Assembly (NCBI GenBank): GCA_017643385.1
Contig: JAEPNN010000012.1
Span: 1-64,000, forward strand
Reading direction: 5' to 3'
Length of the DNA: 64,000 bases
Origin: Dinoroseobacter sp.
Lineage (GTDB): Bacteria > Pseudomonadota > Alphaproteobacteria > Rhodobacterales > Rhodobacteraceae
The notes beneath the pieces are model-generated. The model did not search any database, was not told the DNA's origin, and worked only from the letters and a program-made list of their open reading frames with translations. The position numbers were made by a program, and so were the translations under genes. Positions 10,101 through 19,995 of this stretch are shown piece by piece. Every line of letters starts with the position of its first letter. The first letter of the stretch is position 1.

Positions 10101-10268
10101 TGTAATTCCCACCTCTTCGACTCACCACGGCGAGCTTCGGTGATCGGCATTGCCAAAAGGCTAAACGGCCAATTTGTCCCAATGTTTCGGGTCTTGTGTT
10201 TGCTTGCATGGCGCGATGTGCAGGCCTAATCTGCGACCGAAAACTCGCATCTGGCAGGACGAACGATC

Positions 10269-11144
10269 ATGGAAATCAAATCAGTAGGCGTCGTTGGTGC
10301 AGGCCAGATGGGCAATGGGATTGCGCATGTGCTTGCCTTGGCTGGCTATGACGTTGTCATGAACGACGTCTCGCAGGAAAACCTGAATGCGGCGGTCTCG
10401 CTTATCAAAAGGAATATTGATCGCCAGGTCAGTCGCGGAAAGGTTGAAGAAGACGCGGCCGCTGAAGCGATGACCCGGATTTCAACGACATTGGCACTGC
10501 CCGAACTTGGCCAAACGGACCTTGTGATCGAAGCCGCGACAGAACGGGAAACCGTAAAGATTGCGATCTTCGAAGATCTGGTTCCACATTTGAAACCGAA
10601 CACGATCCTGACGTCGAACACGTCCTCGATTTCCATCACGCGGTTGGCAAGTCGTACCGACAGACCTGAGAAATTCATGGGGTTTCACTTCATGAACCCG
10701 GTGCCCGTAATGCAGCTTGTCGAGTTGATCCGCGGCATTGCAACCGATGAAAGCACCTTCAAGGCGTGCCTGGCGGTTGTTGAAAAACTTGGCAAGACAG
10801 CAGCCAGCGCCGAGGACTTTCCTGCATTTATTGTCAACCGTATCTTGATGCCAATGATCAATGAGGCGGTTTACACGCTCTATGAGGGCGTTGGTTCGGT
10901 GAAATCCATCGACGAGTCGCTCAAGCTTGGCGCGAACCATCCGATGGGTCCATTGGAGCTTGCTGATTTCATAGGATTAGACACCTGCCTTGCGATCATG
11001 AATGTACTTCATGATGGGCTCGCGGACACCAAATATCGTCCATGCCCGCTTTTGACGAAATATGTCGAAGCTGGATGGCTTGGTCGAAAAACCCAGCGCG
11101 GGTTCTACGACTATCGCGGCGAGGTCCCAGTTCCGACGCGGTAA
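10269..11144 (+). CDS. hbd: 3-hydroxybutyryl-CoA dehydrogenase
   Basis: 291 residues. NAD(P)-dependent oxidation/reduction between 3-hydroxybutyryl-CoA and acetoacetyl-CoA, used in butyrate/PHB and fatty-acid metabolism. Rossmann motif GAGQMGNGIAHV at about 10-21; catalytic His in MGFHFMNPVPVMQLVE near 138; C-terminal domain with NHPMGPLELADFIGLD and GRKTQRGFYDY. Length and motifs fit the short single-function form (PaaH/Hbd). The stop abuts the stop of the convergent acyltransferase gene with no gap. Confidence 0.94.
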   Translation: MEIKSVGVVGAGQMGNGIAHVLALAGYDVVMNDVSQENLNAAVSLIKRNIDRQVSRGKVEEDAAAEAMTRISTTLALPELGQTDLVIEAATERETVKIAIFEDLVPHLKPNTILTSNTSSISITRLASRTDRPEKFMGFHFMNPVPVMQLVELIRGIATDESTFKACLAVVEKLGKTAASAEDFPAFIVNRILMPMINEAVYTLYEGVGSVKSIDESLKLGANHPMGPLELADFIGLDTCLAIMNVLHDGLADTKYRPCPLLTKYVEAGWLGRKTQRGFYDYRGEVPVPTR

Positions 11145-12059
11145 CTAAGCCTCCAGCGCCAGAGTTCGCTCGCGTAACCAAGCAACAAAGCCACGCGGAT
11201 TTTTTCCCCATTTTGTCAATTCGGACCGCGTAATCAGCGCGCCCACAACCGGCGCTTGAGGCTTGTTCAATGCATGCACGACTTCGTGCAGCAGCAGGCC
11301 TTGGCGTAACGGTCCCCAAATCCGGTTCGCGATTTGATACCAACGCGAATTTTGGCCCAGAAACCTGATCGGGACCACAACCGCGTTGCTCCGCTGGATC
11401 ATCTTCGCCGTGAACGGATTCCATTCGGCTTCAATTGCAGGCCCAAACATCGTTTCCGAAGACGCAACGACACCAGAAGGGAATAAAACAATTAACCCTC
11501 CTTTTTCCAAATGCTCCATCGAGGCTTTCCGCATCTCGAGGTTTTGTTGCAACGCGTCCGCTTCGTGAGGAAATGGAACGGGTATCATAAAGTCCTTGAT
11601 CTCGGGCACGTCGGTAAGAAGTGACCGGGTCAAAATCTTGTAATCTGTGCGCACTTGACCGATCAGCTGCGCCAGTATCATGCCATCGACCAAACCATGT
11701 GGATGGTTTGCAACGACAATCACAGGGCCCTTTACGGGGATATTCAAGATCTGTTCGGTGGGTGTCTGCAGTTCGATGCCCATTATCCGCAAGGCGCGAT
11801 CCCAAAACCCCTGGCCTTCAATCACCCCTTCAGCCTCAAACTGTCGGATAAGGCGCAGCAAGGTGAACTTGCCCGTGAACATTTCTATCGTGCGAATGAC
11901 AGCAGAGGACCACGGGTTGGTAAACGTACGGGCGTAGCTCAAATTGCGTTTATCGTAAGGTTGGCTGTGTACGCGCAACGGATCAGACCCATCTATTATC
12001 GGCGTACTATCGGTGCCACGTCGCTGAACAACTGGATCAGTGGAAGTACTGCTTGCCAA
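11145..12059 (-). CDS. Lysophospholipid / 1-acylglycerol-phosphate acyltransferase family protein
   Basis: 304 residues. The acyltransferase motif NHPHGLVDG and a later FPSGVVASS block mark the PlsC-like membrane acyltransferases; the NHPxGxxDG form resembles the OlsA/hemolysin-type branch more than classical PlsC. It probably acylates a lysolipid at the inner membrane. The start is an inferred TTG at 12059 preceded by GAGG 9 nt upstream; no better ATG is available in frame. It lies 29 bp downstream of ptsH and may be the last gene of the PTS operon. Substrate unknown. Confidence 0.78.
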   Translation of the reverse strand: MASSTSTDPVVQRRGTDSTPIIDGSDPLRVHSQPYDKRNLSYARTFTNPWSSAVIRTIEMFTGKFTLLRLIRQFEAEGVIEGQGFWDRALRIMGIELQTPTEQILNIPVKGPVIVVANHPHGLVDGMILAQLIGQVRTDYKILTRSLLTDVPEIKDFMIPVPFPHEADALQQNLEMRKASMEHLEKGGLIVLFPSGVVASSETMFGPAIEAEWNPFTAKMIQRSNAVVVPIRFLGQNSRWYQIANRIWGPLRQGLLLHEVVHALNKPQAPVVGALITRSELTKWGKNPRGFVAWLRERTLALEA

Positions 12060-12088
12060 CGTTGTCTGCCTCGTCTGACAGGAGTGTC

Positions 12089-12358
12089 CTAATGGTCTTC
12101 ACCAAATCGGTCTGTCACCAACTCCGTAAGCGCGTCTAAGAGCGCATCTGCCTCTGGGCCAGCGGTTGTTACCTCAATATGCGTCCCGCGAGACGCTGCA
12201 AGCATCAGCAAGCCCATGATAGAATCACCAGGTGCATCGACACCATCACGACTGACGGTGGCCTCTGCATCAAATCCCTCTACGCATTCTACGAATTTCG
12301 CCGAGGCACGAGCATGAAGGCCTTTTTCATTTATGATATCGAGGGTGCGTGTACCCAT
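12089..12358 (-). CDS. ptsH: Phosphocarrier protein HPr
   Basis: 89 residues. His15 in GLHARAS is the site phosphorylated by enzyme I, and Ser46 in DSIMGLLML is the regulatory serine phosphorylated by HPr kinase. Both residues are present, so the two inputs seen in alphaproteobacterial regulatory PTSs can converge here. It lies 12 bp after the EIIA gene in an operon with rapZ, hprK and chvGI. No sugar-specific permease components are in the window, so the role is probably regulatory. Confidence 0.95.
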   Translation of the reverse strand: MGTRTLDIINEKGLHARASAKFVECVEGFDAEATVSRDGVDAPGDSIMGLLMLAASRGTHIEVTTAGPEADALLDALTELVTDRFGEDH

Positions 12359-12370
12359 CTTCGCGCGTCC

Positions 12371-12760
12371 TCAGGAGATGGTCTCTATAGTATCGATATA
12401 TTTGCGCCCAGCGGCCTTGGCACCTGCAACGGCGTTGGCAACGGGGAGATGGCGCGATTTTGCAAGCTTGATTAGCAACGGCAAATTTGCGCCGTAGAGG
12501 ATCTGACGCCCGCTTGGATTGCAGGCAAGAAGAGAAAGATTGGAAGGCGATCCACCAAACATATCAGTTACAATCACCACGCCGTCGCCTGTGTCCACTG
12601 CATCTGCCGCGCGGCAAATCTCGGCTTCCTTGGCCTTTCGATCGTGATCGGCTGCAATTGAAATGGCCTGAATCCCGGGTTGCTGTCCGACCACATGTTC
12701 GACTGCGGACAGATATTCGCGGGCCAAACCGCCATGTGCAACGATCACGATTCCGATCAA
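12371..12760 (-). CDS. PTS EIIA component, mannose family
   Basis: 129 residues. The EIIA-Man fold is indicated by MIGIVIVAHGG with the phosphorylatable His9, and by VTDMFGGSPSN. It takes phosphate from HPr. No IIB, IIC or IID partner is present, which is usual in alphaproteobacteria, where this protein is thought to signal rather than transport. It starts 4 bp after the rapZ stop. Confidence 0.92.
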   Translation of the reverse strand: MIGIVIVAHGGLAREYLSAVEHVVGQQPGIQAISIAADHDRKAKEAEICRAADAVDTGDGVVIVTDMFGGSPSNLSLLACNPSGRQILYGANLPLLIKLAKSRHLPVANAVAGAKAAGRKYIDTIETIS

Positions 12761-12764
12761 ACGA

Positions 12765-13673
12765 TTATCCTGTCCGGGTCAGACCAGACTCGCGCCTGCG
12801 ACGGTCCAATTCTCTGTGCCTTATAGACACCTGCCAATCATGGGCTGCAAGTCCTTTGGCAAGCTCTTGCGCAATCATAACGCTCCTGTGTTGCCCACCG
12901 GTACACCCAAAAGCGATTGAAAGATGCGATTTTCCCTCATCCCGATAAGCAGGCAAAACGAATGTGCAAAGGTCTGTAACCTTCGCAAGGAAGGGTTGGA
13001 ACCGCTCATCTTGCCGGATATAGTCCTGCACGCCCGGGTCCCTGCCGTCCTGTTTACGCAAAGTTTCTTCCCAATATGGGTTGCGCAAGAACCTGCAGTC
13101 GAACACCAAGTCTGCACCTCGTGGAACACCCCGTTTGTAAGAAAACGACTGAACCGAAATCGCAAGCATGGCGATATCTTTTGGTTTGAAGATTGACGCA
13201 ATCTCCGCGCGCAGATCGTGCACTGTCATCTCAGAGGTATCAATCAAACGATCCGCCCGATCCCTGATCGGTGCCAGCAGGTCCAGCTCGCGGTCAATTC
13301 CTTGAACAGGCGTTTCTGCTGGTGCCATCGGATGACGGCGGCGCGTTTCAGAAAACCTGCGCACCAGAACATCAGGGTTGCAATCAATATAGACGAGCTC
13401 AAATTCGGGCGTTTCAGATCTTTGCAATTCGTCGATCAGGTCAATCATACCCTCGACCGAAAAGCCTCGGGTTCGGCAATCGATCCCAACCGCAAGGGGT
13501 CGATGCGCGCCTGCACTTTCCAAAAGGTTTGAGACTAGAGAAAGCGGGAGATTGTCGATCGCTTCATATGATAAATCTTCAAGTGCGCGGATACTCGTCG
13601 TCCGACCCGCGCCTGAAGGCCCGGTGACGAGCACCAGTCGGCTGGATCGGGAATACTGTATCGCGTGTGTCAT
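12765..13673 (-). CDS. rapZ: RNase adapter protein RapZ
   Basis: 302 residues. RapZ-family proteins bind nucleotides and, in E. coli, guide RNase E to small RNAs. The C-terminal half has the conserved GCTGGQHRSV and R-HRELDRR. The N-terminal P-loop reads GPSGAGRTT: the canonical Lys is Arg, while the surrounding RALEDLSYEAIDNLPLSL is intact. Many rhodobacteral homologues as I recall them carry this variant. Its start overlaps the hprK stop by 4 bp. Whether it targets a GlmY/GlmZ-type RNA here is unknown. Confidence 0.93.
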   Translation of the reverse strand: MTHAIQYSRSSRLVLVTGPSGAGRTTSIRALEDLSYEAIDNLPLSLVSNLLESAGAHRPLAVGIDCRTRGFSVEGMIDLIDELQRSETPEFELVYIDCNPDVLVRRFSETRRRHPMAPAETPVQGIDRELDLLAPIRDRADRLIDTSEMTVHDLRAEIASIFKPKDIAMLAISVQSFSYKRGVPRGADLVFDCRFLRNPYWEETLRKQDGRDPGVQDYIRQDERFQPFLAKVTDLCTFVLPAYRDEGKSHLSIAFGCTGGQHRSVMIAQELAKGLAAHDWQVSIRHRELDRRRRESGLTRTG

Positions 13674-14164
13674 CGATCATGCACCTCTCCTGCTTTTAGA
13701 TATTGCAAAATAGCCGCCGCAAAAGCCGGAGACTCAGTTTTGTGAACATATCTTATGAGACATCCCAACACAGGCACATGTCTTCTTTCGGGAAGCCTGT
13801 CAGTTTCAACCTCTGCAAGGTTCACAATCAAGCGCAGTTTGCTCGCTTCCACATGGTCTGCACGTAAGAGCCCAATACCGCGGGCTTCGATCATTCCTCT
13901 GATGGCAACGGGCGCCGAAAGCCTGATTTCACCTCCGTCAGTCAGTTTCATCGTCGTCTGATCATCGCTAATCAACTGAGCTCCAAACCCAATCATCTGC
14001 AGGGCAAGTGAAGATTTTCCACTTCCTGAAGGACCAATCAACAAGGCTGCCGACCCATCAACGCAGACGCTGGTTGCATGAACGGTAACACAAGACACTT
14101 GAGCCTTTTCAGGCACCTTCAATCGCAGGATACTGTCAGGCTTGAGGGCGCCAGGCCCAGTCAT
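13670..14164 (-). CDS. hprK: HPr kinase/phosphorylase, short alphaproteobacterial form
   Basis: 164 residues, about half the Firmicutes length: only the C-terminal catalytic domain is present, as usual in alphaproteobacteria. Walker A GPSGSGKSS is at 44-52, followed by ISDDQTTMK and IEARGIGLL, the HprK signature region. It would phosphorylate Ser46 of HPr. The ATG shares one base with the chvG stop (TGATG), so kinase and sensor are translationally coupled. Confidence 0.92.
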   Translation of the reverse strand: MTGPGALKPDSILRLKVPEKAQVSCVTVHATSVCVDGSAALLIGPSGSGKSSLALQMIGFGAQLISDDQTTMKLTDGGEIRLSAPVAIRGMIEARGIGLLRADHVEASKLRLIVNLAEVETDRLPERRHVPVLGCLIRYVHKTESPAFAAAILQYLKAGEVHDR

Positions 14165-15891
14165 CAGATCGGCAAGCCAACAACAAAGCGTGCGCCCAGA
14201 GGCTCCGAAGTTGGATCGGCGCGTGTGGGCAAAATGTTTTCCGCCCAGATCACACCACCGTGTGCTTCGATAATCTGCTTGGAGATCGCAAGGCCAAGAC
14301 CGGAGTGGTCCCCAAACTGATTCTCCGGCCGCTCAGAATAGAAACGTGTGAAAATCTTGGTAAGCGCCTGGTGTGGAATACCAGGACCGGTATCTTCGAC
14401 GACCACTAACACACGATTGTCGCGCTGACGCACCCAAATTCTTACCGCATCGCCGGCTTCACAGAACGAAATCGCATTCGTCAGAAGATTAACAAAGACC
14501 TGTGCCAAACGTGGTTCAAGACCCTGAATTCTTATTGGTTTTTCCGGCATATCTGAAATGAAATCAATGCCCCGCCCTTCAGCCTCTTGACGATGGAACG
14601 TCACAAGGTTGTTAAGCATGTGAAGCAGATCGAACGCGGCCTCTTCTTCGCGCACCAGCTCGCTATCAAGTCTGGAAGCATTTGAGATGTCCGATACAAG
14701 CCGGTCTAATCGCTTCACGTCGTGCTGGATTACGTCCAACAAGCGTTCTCGTTGGTCATCGCGCGTTGCCTTGCGCAAGGTACCGGTCGCGGACCGCAAA
14801 GACGCGAGTGGATTTTTGATTTCGTGCGCCACATCAGCAGCAAACTGTTCGTTTGCGTCAATTCGATCATAGAGTGCTGATACCATTCCGCGAAGGGCAC
14901 CTGATAGGCGTCCTATCTCATCCGGTCGCGCCGTAAGATCCGGTATGCGAACGCGCCCAGGGCTCATTGTTCTTGCATTCTTATCACGACCAAGTTCTGC
15001 AGCAGCAGCAAGATCAGACAGTGGGTTCGCGATGGTCGAGGCCAGAACAAGCGAAAGCCCGATCGATACCAGAAGCGCCACAAAGAACATCTGCAAAACT
15101 TGCTCGCGTTCGCGCTGGACAAGTTGATCAATCTCACCAGATGCAGTGGTTAAGGCAACTGCACCAATCACAGCACCTGACACTTCGATCGGGGTCGCAA
15201 CAGCGAAGACATGCGCACCATTTGCATCCAGCGCATTGTGCACCGCGGTTTCACCAGCAAGCACCTGGTCCAGCATCGCCTCAGCCGGGTTCTCCTGATT
15301 TTGCGACTGAAGGACAGCATCCGATCCCACAACGCCCGAAATCAACGACCAGAGCGACCCCAGAAAATCGGTTATAACTGTGGCACCTTCGTCGGCGTTC
15401 TCGATGGGCGAACGTATTCCGGAAGCTCCAGGTAAACTTTGAGCGATAACCGTACCGCCCGCATCATAGATGGTCAGCATCACAGAGGACGCAATATCAA
15501 GACCCTCAATGGTACGTGCGGTATCAAATTCTGCCAAAACCGCTGTGCTGGCCCCCGCAGCCTCAAGCTGAGCTTCAAAAACATCTGCAACCAGCTGCGC
15601 TTCGAAGAAAAGACCCTGCTCTCTTTGAAGAACAAGGCTATCGCGAAACGGGTTCAGATACAGCACGCCTGCGACCAAGATCACCAAAGCCAAAAGGTTG
15701 AAAGTCACAATCTTCCGAGCCAACGGCGATTTGTTTAGCCCAAGCGTGCCACGACGTTCGCGGCGAACGCGCAATTCGTCTTCAACCAGACCTTTGGGCG
15801 CAACCCAATCTTCGCCAAGAACAACATCGGTCGTTGTCTGCTGCGCAGGTTTTGCCCCCTTTGGGCGATCAATGTCGGTTGCGAGGCTCAT
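14164..15891 (-). CDS. chvG: Sensor histidine kinase ChvG
   Basis: 575 residues. There is an N-terminal membrane helix near 60-80, a periplasmic sensor region, a second helix, HAMP, then the dimerisation helix with the phosphorylated His in [13 protein letters not shown], and the ATPase domain with DTGPGI and [16 protein letters not shown]. ChvG/ExoS kinases respond to acid and envelope conditions and phosphorylate ChvI. It overlaps chvI by 4 bp and hprK by 1 bp, linking two-component and PTS signalling in one transcript. Confidence 0.94.
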   Translation of the reverse strand: MSLATDIDRPKGAKPAQQTTTDVVLGEDWVAPKGLVEDELRVRRERRGTLGLNKSPLARKIVTFNLLALVILVAGVLYLNPFRDSLVLQREQGLFFEAQLVADVFEAQLEAAGASTAVLAEFDTARTIEGLDIASSVMLTIYDAGGTVIAQSLPGASGIRSPIENADEGATVITDFLGSLWSLISGVVGSDAVLQSQNQENPAEAMLDQVLAGETAVHNALDANGAHVFAVATPIEVSGAVIGAVALTTASGEIDQLVQREREQVLQMFFVALLVSIGLSLVLASTIANPLSDLAAAAELGRDKNARTMSPGRVRIPDLTARPDEIGRLSGALRGMVSALYDRIDANEQFAADVAHEIKNPLASLRSATGTLRKATRDDQRERLLDVIQHDVKRLDRLVSDISNASRLDSELVREEEAAFDLLHMLNNLVTFHRQEAEGRGIDFISDMPEKPIRIQGLEPRLAQVFVNLLTNAISFCEAGDAVRIWVRQRDNRVLVVVEDTGPGIPHQALTKIFTRFYSERPENQFGDHSGLGLAISKQIIEAHGGVIWAENILPTRADPTSEPLGARFVVGLPI

Positions 15892-16586
15892 TCCTCGTTA
15901 TACTTGTACCCGATCCCGTAGAGAGTTTCGATTGCCGAGAACTCATCATCTACCACTCGCATCTTCTTGCGTAGACGCTTGATGTGACTGTCGATGGTGC
16001 GGTCGTCGACATAGACTTGATCGTCATAGGCAACATCCATCAATTGATCCCGGCTTTTCACAAAGCCCGGCCGCTGTGCCAGCGCCTGCAAAAGCAGAAA
16101 TTCGGTGACAGTCAGAGATACATCCTTGCCTTTCCAGGTCACAGCATGGCGCAAAGGATCCATCGTCAAAGCGCCACGCGTCAGGATTTTGCTTTCATCG
16201 GTTTCCACCTCATTCAACGCCAGGGCTTCCTGACGGCGGAGGAGAGCGCGGATGCGTTCTACAAGCAAACGTTCCGAGAAAGGCTTGCGCATATAGTCAT
16301 CAGCGCCCATGCGCAGGCCGAGAACTTCGTCGATCTCGTCATCTTTCGATGTCAGAAAGATGACTGGCATTTTGGATTTTTGGCGCACGCGCTGCAGCAA
16401 ATCCATGCCATCCATACGCGGCATTTTTATATCGAATACACCGAGTTCGGGCATTCGACGGTTAAAGGCGTCCAGTGCGGACTGCCCATCATTATACGTT
16501 TCAACCTCAAAACCTTCGGCCTCGAGTGTAATTGAAACGGACGTCAGGATATTCCGGTCATCATCAACCAGTGCGATCCGCGACAT
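15888..16586 (-). CDS. chvI: Response regulator ChvI
   Basis: 232 residues of OmpR type: receiver domain with phospho-acceptor Asp52 in [10 protein letters not shown], and a C-terminal winged helix with [16 protein letters not shown]. First gene of chvI-chvG-hprK-rapZ-EIIA-ptsH. AAGGAAAT lies just before the ATG. It is divergent from pckA across 331 bp, an arrangement conserved in alphaproteobacteria; in Agrobacterium and Sinorhizobium this system controls acid response, exopolysaccharide and carbon use. Confidence 0.95.
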   Translation of the reverse strand: MSRIALVDDDRNILTSVSITLEAEGFEVETYNDGQSALDAFNRRMPELGVFDIKMPRMDGMDLLQRVRQKSKMPVIFLTSKDDEIDEVLGLRMGADDYMRKPFSERLLVERIRALLRRQEALALNEVETDESKILTRGALTMDPLRHAVTWKGKDVSLTVTEFLLLQALAQRPGFVKSRDQLMDVAYDDQVYVDDRTIDSHIKRLRKKMRVVDDEFSAIETLYGIGYKYNEE

Positions 16587-16917
16587 GGCGAATTTCCTTA
16601 TACTGCTAAGCCTGCCTTATTTTTTCCTTATTTTGTGGCCGGGCAGGCGAAGAATCAATCCTAAACTTGCGAATCAGGGGCTAGCGCGTCCTTCAAGACA
16701 CGCTATTGCGACTAACAATGCCCTAACGTTTCGATTATTTCACACGATGGTTGCGCTATCTGTCGCCTTGATTGCGCTAACTGCGCCCACCCGTCCTGTT
16801 TCGCCCAGTTTGCGCCGTGCTATAGGCAATTTACGACCTGGTGCCCCCTGATCACGGCACCTCTGGCCTCTACCTTACCGCCGCTGTCGGCGGGTGAACA
16901 AAGCTCAGGAGCTTTCT
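16587..16917. promoter_or_regulatory. chvI-pckA intergenic region with 21-bp-spaced direct repeat
   Basis: 331 bp without a gene. It must hold the divergent promoters of chvI and pckA. The clearest structure is a direct repeat of TTGCGCTA-N-CTG at 16751-16762 and 16772-16783, whose copies are offset by exactly 21 bp (two helical turns), as expected for a dimeric or tandem-binding regulator. A looser TTGCGCC follows near 16809. The side nearest chvI is AT-rich with three AAGG-containing stretches. AGGAG 6 nt before ATG 16918 sets the pckA start. Confidence 0.5.
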
Positions 16918-18516
16918 ATGATCTCAGGACGGGTGAACCCTTCGCAAACTCTGGATAAAATGGGATTCGAGGGACTCGGAAGCGTCTATTATAACTTACT
17001 TGAGCCCCAGTTGATCGAGCTGGCGCTTGCCAAGGGAGAGGGCCGCCTTGGAAAAGGAGGCGCGTTCTTGTGCTCGACCGGAAAGTTCACCGGCAGGTCC
17101 CCCAAGGATAAACACGTCGTGAAGAGCCCGACCACTTCGGAAACGATCTGGTGGGAGAACAACGCGGAAATGTCACCAGAGGGCTTTGATCGCCTTCACC
17201 AGGACATGCTGACCCATATGAAGGGTAAAGACTACTACGTGCAGGACCTGTATGGCGGCGCCGACCCGACCTTGCGCCTAGATGTTCGCATGGTGACAGA
17301 ACTCGCATGGCACGGGCTGTTTATCAGACACATGCTACGGCGCCCCGACCGCGACGAACTGGACACGTTCACCCCTGAATTCACGGTCGTGAACTGCCCC
17401 AGCTTCAAGGCCGACCCAACCCGGCACGATTGTCGGTCAGAAACCGTCATCGCGATGAACTTCGATAAGAAACTTATCCTTATCGGTGGCACAGAGTACG
17501 CCGGTGAAAATAAGAAATCGGTGTTCACATTACTGAACTACATTTTGCCGTCCAAGGGCGTTATGGCCATGCACTGTTCAGCAAACCACGCCATCGGAAA
17601 TCCGGTGGACGCAGCTGTATTTTTTGGACTGTCCGGTACCGGTAAAACAACCTTGTCAGCGGACCCCAATCGCGTGCTAATCGGCGACGACGAACACGGT
17701 TGGTCTGATCGAGGCATCTTCAATTTTGAGGGTGGTTGCTACGCCAAGACCATCAATCTGTCGAAAGAAGCCGAACCGGAAATCTTTGACACCACTTCGA
17801 TGTTCGGCACGGTTATCGAGAATATGGTGTATGACGAGGAAACGCTCGATCTCGATTTCAAAGATGACAGCCTGACCGCAAATATGCGCTGCGCCTATCC
17901 TCTGGACTATATTTCAAACGCGTCTGATTCCGCACTCGGCGGTCACCCGAAAAACATCATCATGCTGACCTGTGACGCGTTTGGCGTCCTGCCCCCTATT
18001 GCCCGCCTCACTCCAGCTCAGGCGATGTATCATTTTCTGTCGGGCTTTACCTCGAAAGTCGCGGGCACTGAGCGCGGCGTGACTGAACCAGAACCAACAT
18101 TTTCCACCTGCTTTGGTGCGCCGTTCATGCCAAGGCGTCCGGAAGTTTACGGCAACCTTCTACGCGATAAAATCGCAAAGCATGGCGCAACTTGCTGGTT
18201 GGTGAACACAGGTTGGACCGGGGGGGCTTACGGTACGGGCTCACGGATGCCGATCAAAGCCACACGTGCGCTACTTACCGCGGCACTCGACGGATCGCTC
18301 CATAATGTTACCTTCCGGAAAGATCCGTTCTTCGGCTTTGACGTGCCCGTGCATGTGCATGACGTGGACAGCAGGTTGCTTGATCCTCGCGGCACCTGGA
18401 GCGATCCAGACGCCTACGACGTTCAAGCCAAAAAGCTGGTAGAAATGTTTGCTGAAAATTTTGCACAATATGTTCCGTTCATTGACGAGGACGTAAAGGC
18501 CGCAGCAATCGGTTAA
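16918..18516 (+). CDS. pckA: Phosphoenolpyruvate carboxykinase (ATP)
   Basis: 532 residues. Converts oxaloacetate and ATP to PEP and CO2, the first step of gluconeogenesis from TCA intermediates. P-loop GLSGTGKTT at 237-245; the family's [18 protein letters not shown] and [12 protein letters not shown] are present. I chose ATG 16918 over a GTG at 16894 because AGGAG precedes it with ideal spacing. Control through the divergent chvGI/PTS operon is likely. No terminator is visible before modA, 43 bp downstream. Confidence 0.97.
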   Translation: MISGRVNPSQTLDKMGFEGLGSVYYNLLEPQLIELALAKGEGRLGKGGAFLCSTGKFTGRSPKDKHVVKSPTTSETIWWENNAEMSPEGFDRLHQDMLTHMKGKDYYVQDLYGGADPTLRLDVRMVTELAWHGLFIRHMLRRPDRDELDTFTPEFTVVNCPSFKADPTRHDCRSETVIAMNFDKKLILIGGTEYAGENKKSVFTLLNYILPSKGVMAMHCSANHAIGNPVDAAVFFGLSGTGKTTLSADPNRVLIGDDEHGWSDRGIFNFEGGCYAKTINLSKEAEPEIFDTTSMFGTVIENMVYDEETLDLDFKDDSLTANMRCAYPLDYISNASDSALGGHPKNIIMLTCDAFGVLPPIARLTPAQAMYHFLSGFTSKVAGTERGVTEPEPTFSTCFGAPFMPRRPEVYGNLLRDKIAKHGATCWLVNTGWTGGAYGTGSRMPIKATRALLTAALDGSLHNVTFRKDPFFGFDVPVHVHDVDSRLLDPRGTWSDPDAYDVQAKKLVEMFAENFAQYVPFIDEDVKAAAIG

Positions 18517-18559
18517 GCACCATATGGCGCGCGGCTTGGGGGCGGACTATACCGGTCCC

Positions 18560-19297
18560 ATGCTGCGCGTTGTTTTTATATTTTTCTGGATGCTCTGCGC
18601 TGCGCCCGTCTTTGCGCAAGGGCCAGTCGTATTTGCTGCAGCCAGCCTGAGAACGGCGCTAGACGAGGTCGCGCAAGCCTGGGCGTTGCATGGCAACCCA
18701 GCGCCAATTCTCAGCTACGCCGGGACATCTTCTCTAGCGCGTCAGATTGATCAGGGCGCCCCCGCCGATCTTGTCATAACAGCAAGCACAGACTGGATGG
18801 ATTGGCTTGAGAAGCGCGACCTGATTGTCCGTGAAAGTCGCATCGCCCTCTTAGGCAACACGCTGGTTTTGGCTGGCCCCAAAGGGGACGCGGCGATTTC
18901 ATTCAATATGTCTGATATTAGGGACCGATTGGGGGATGGACGCATCGCGATGGCATTGGTCGATGCCGTACCTGCCGGACAATATGGAAAAGCAGCGCTG
19001 GAGGCGCTTGGATTGTGGGACGCGCTCGCTCCCTTCGTCGCGCAAACAGACAACGTTCGCGCAGCGCTTGCGCTTGTGGCGCGAGGCGAGGCCCCCTTGG
19101 GCATCGTATACCTGACCGACGCACATGCAGAACCGCGTGTGGACGTGCTCGCCAGCTTTCCTCAGGATACACATCCCGACATCGAAATACTTTTGGCGCA
19201 AGTCACTGGGCACTCTCATAGTGATGCAGAACGGTTTCATGCCTATCTGCAAACTGACGAAGCTCTCGCGATCTTTCGGTCTCAGGGGTTTCGCTGA
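18560..19297 (+). CDS. modA: Molybdate ABC transporter, substrate-binding protein
   Basis: 245 residues. Periplasmic molybdate-binding protein. From ATG 18560 a clear signal peptide (MLRVVFIFFWMLCAAPVFAQ) is followed by VFAAASLRTALDEVA and YAGTSSLARQIDQGAPADLV, typical of ModA. An upstream in-frame ATG (18524) would add 12 residues that spoil the signal peptide. Overlaps modB by one base. No ModE-like operator could be recognised in the short gap after pckA. Confidence 0.93.
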   Translation: MLRVVFIFFWMLCAAPVFAQGPVVFAAASLRTALDEVAQAWALHGNPAPILSYAGTSSLARQIDQGAPADLVITASTDWMDWLEKRDLIVRESRIALLGNTLVLAGPKGDAAISFNMSDIRDRLGDGRIAMALVDAVPAGQYGKAALEALGLWDALAPFVAQTDNVRAALALVARGEAPLGIVYLTDAHAEPRVDVLASFPQDTHPDIEILLAQVTGHSHSDAERFHAYLQTDEALAIFRSQGFR

Positions 19298-19995
19298 TGG
19301 ATCTTGGTCTGGGTCCTGCTGAATGGGAAGCTGTGCGTCTCTCACTTTGGGTCTCAATGTGGGCGACGCTTGCCAGCCTGCCCTTTGGTCTTCTGGTTGC
19401 ATTCGCACTTGCCCGTTGGCGCTTTCCCGGAAGAGCGCTCTTGAATGGTTTGGTGCACCTGCCTTTGATCCTGCCACCGGTTGTGACGGGTTACCTGTTG
19501 CTTTCACTCTTTGGACGCCGTGGTCCTTTGGGTCAGATCTTGGAGCAGAGCTTCGGCATCACGATTGCGTTTCAATGGACCGGGGCAGCTTTGGCTGCTG
19601 CCATCATGGGGTTTCCGCTTATGGTGCGCGCGATGCGGCTTGCAATCGAAGCGGTTGACCCCAAACTAGAAGAGGCCGCAGCCACACTTGGCGCCAGTCG
19701 GATCACAATCTTCCTTACCGTGACCCTACCCTTGGTGCTCCCTGGACTGATTGCGGGTGCAATTCTGGGCTTTGCGAAGGCGCTAGGCGAGTTTGGCGCA
19801 ACTATTACCTTCGTCTCAAACATTCCCGGTCAGACACAAACCCTTCCGTCCGCGATATACGCGTTTCTTCAGGTACCCGGTGGTGAAAACGCTGCCCTAA
19901 GGCTCGTGGTTGCTTCGATCGCGCTCGCTATGCTGGCGCTCGCCCTATCAGAATGGTTCGCTAAAGCTGCCGCAAATCGGGTGGCCGGCAGATGA
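19297..19995 (+). CDS. modB: Molybdate ABC transporter, permease
   Basis: 232 residues with about five or six membrane helices. The EAA loop that contacts ModC reads EEAAATLGASRITIFLTVTL, and the downstream GAILGFAKALGEFGATI is characteristic of ModB. Start and stop overlap modA (1 bp) and modC (4 bp), so the three genes form one translational unit. Confidence 0.94.
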   Translation: MDLGLGPAEWEAVRLSLWVSMWATLASLPFGLLVAFALARWRFPGRALLNGLVHLPLILPPVVTGYLLLSLFGRRGPLGQILEQSFGITIAFQWTGAALAAAIMGFPLMVRAMRLAIEAVDPKLEEAAATLGASRITIFLTVTLPLVLPGLIAGAILGFAKALGEFGATITFVSNIPGQTQTLPSAIYAFLQVPGGENAALRLVVASIALAMLALALSEWFAKAAANRVAGR

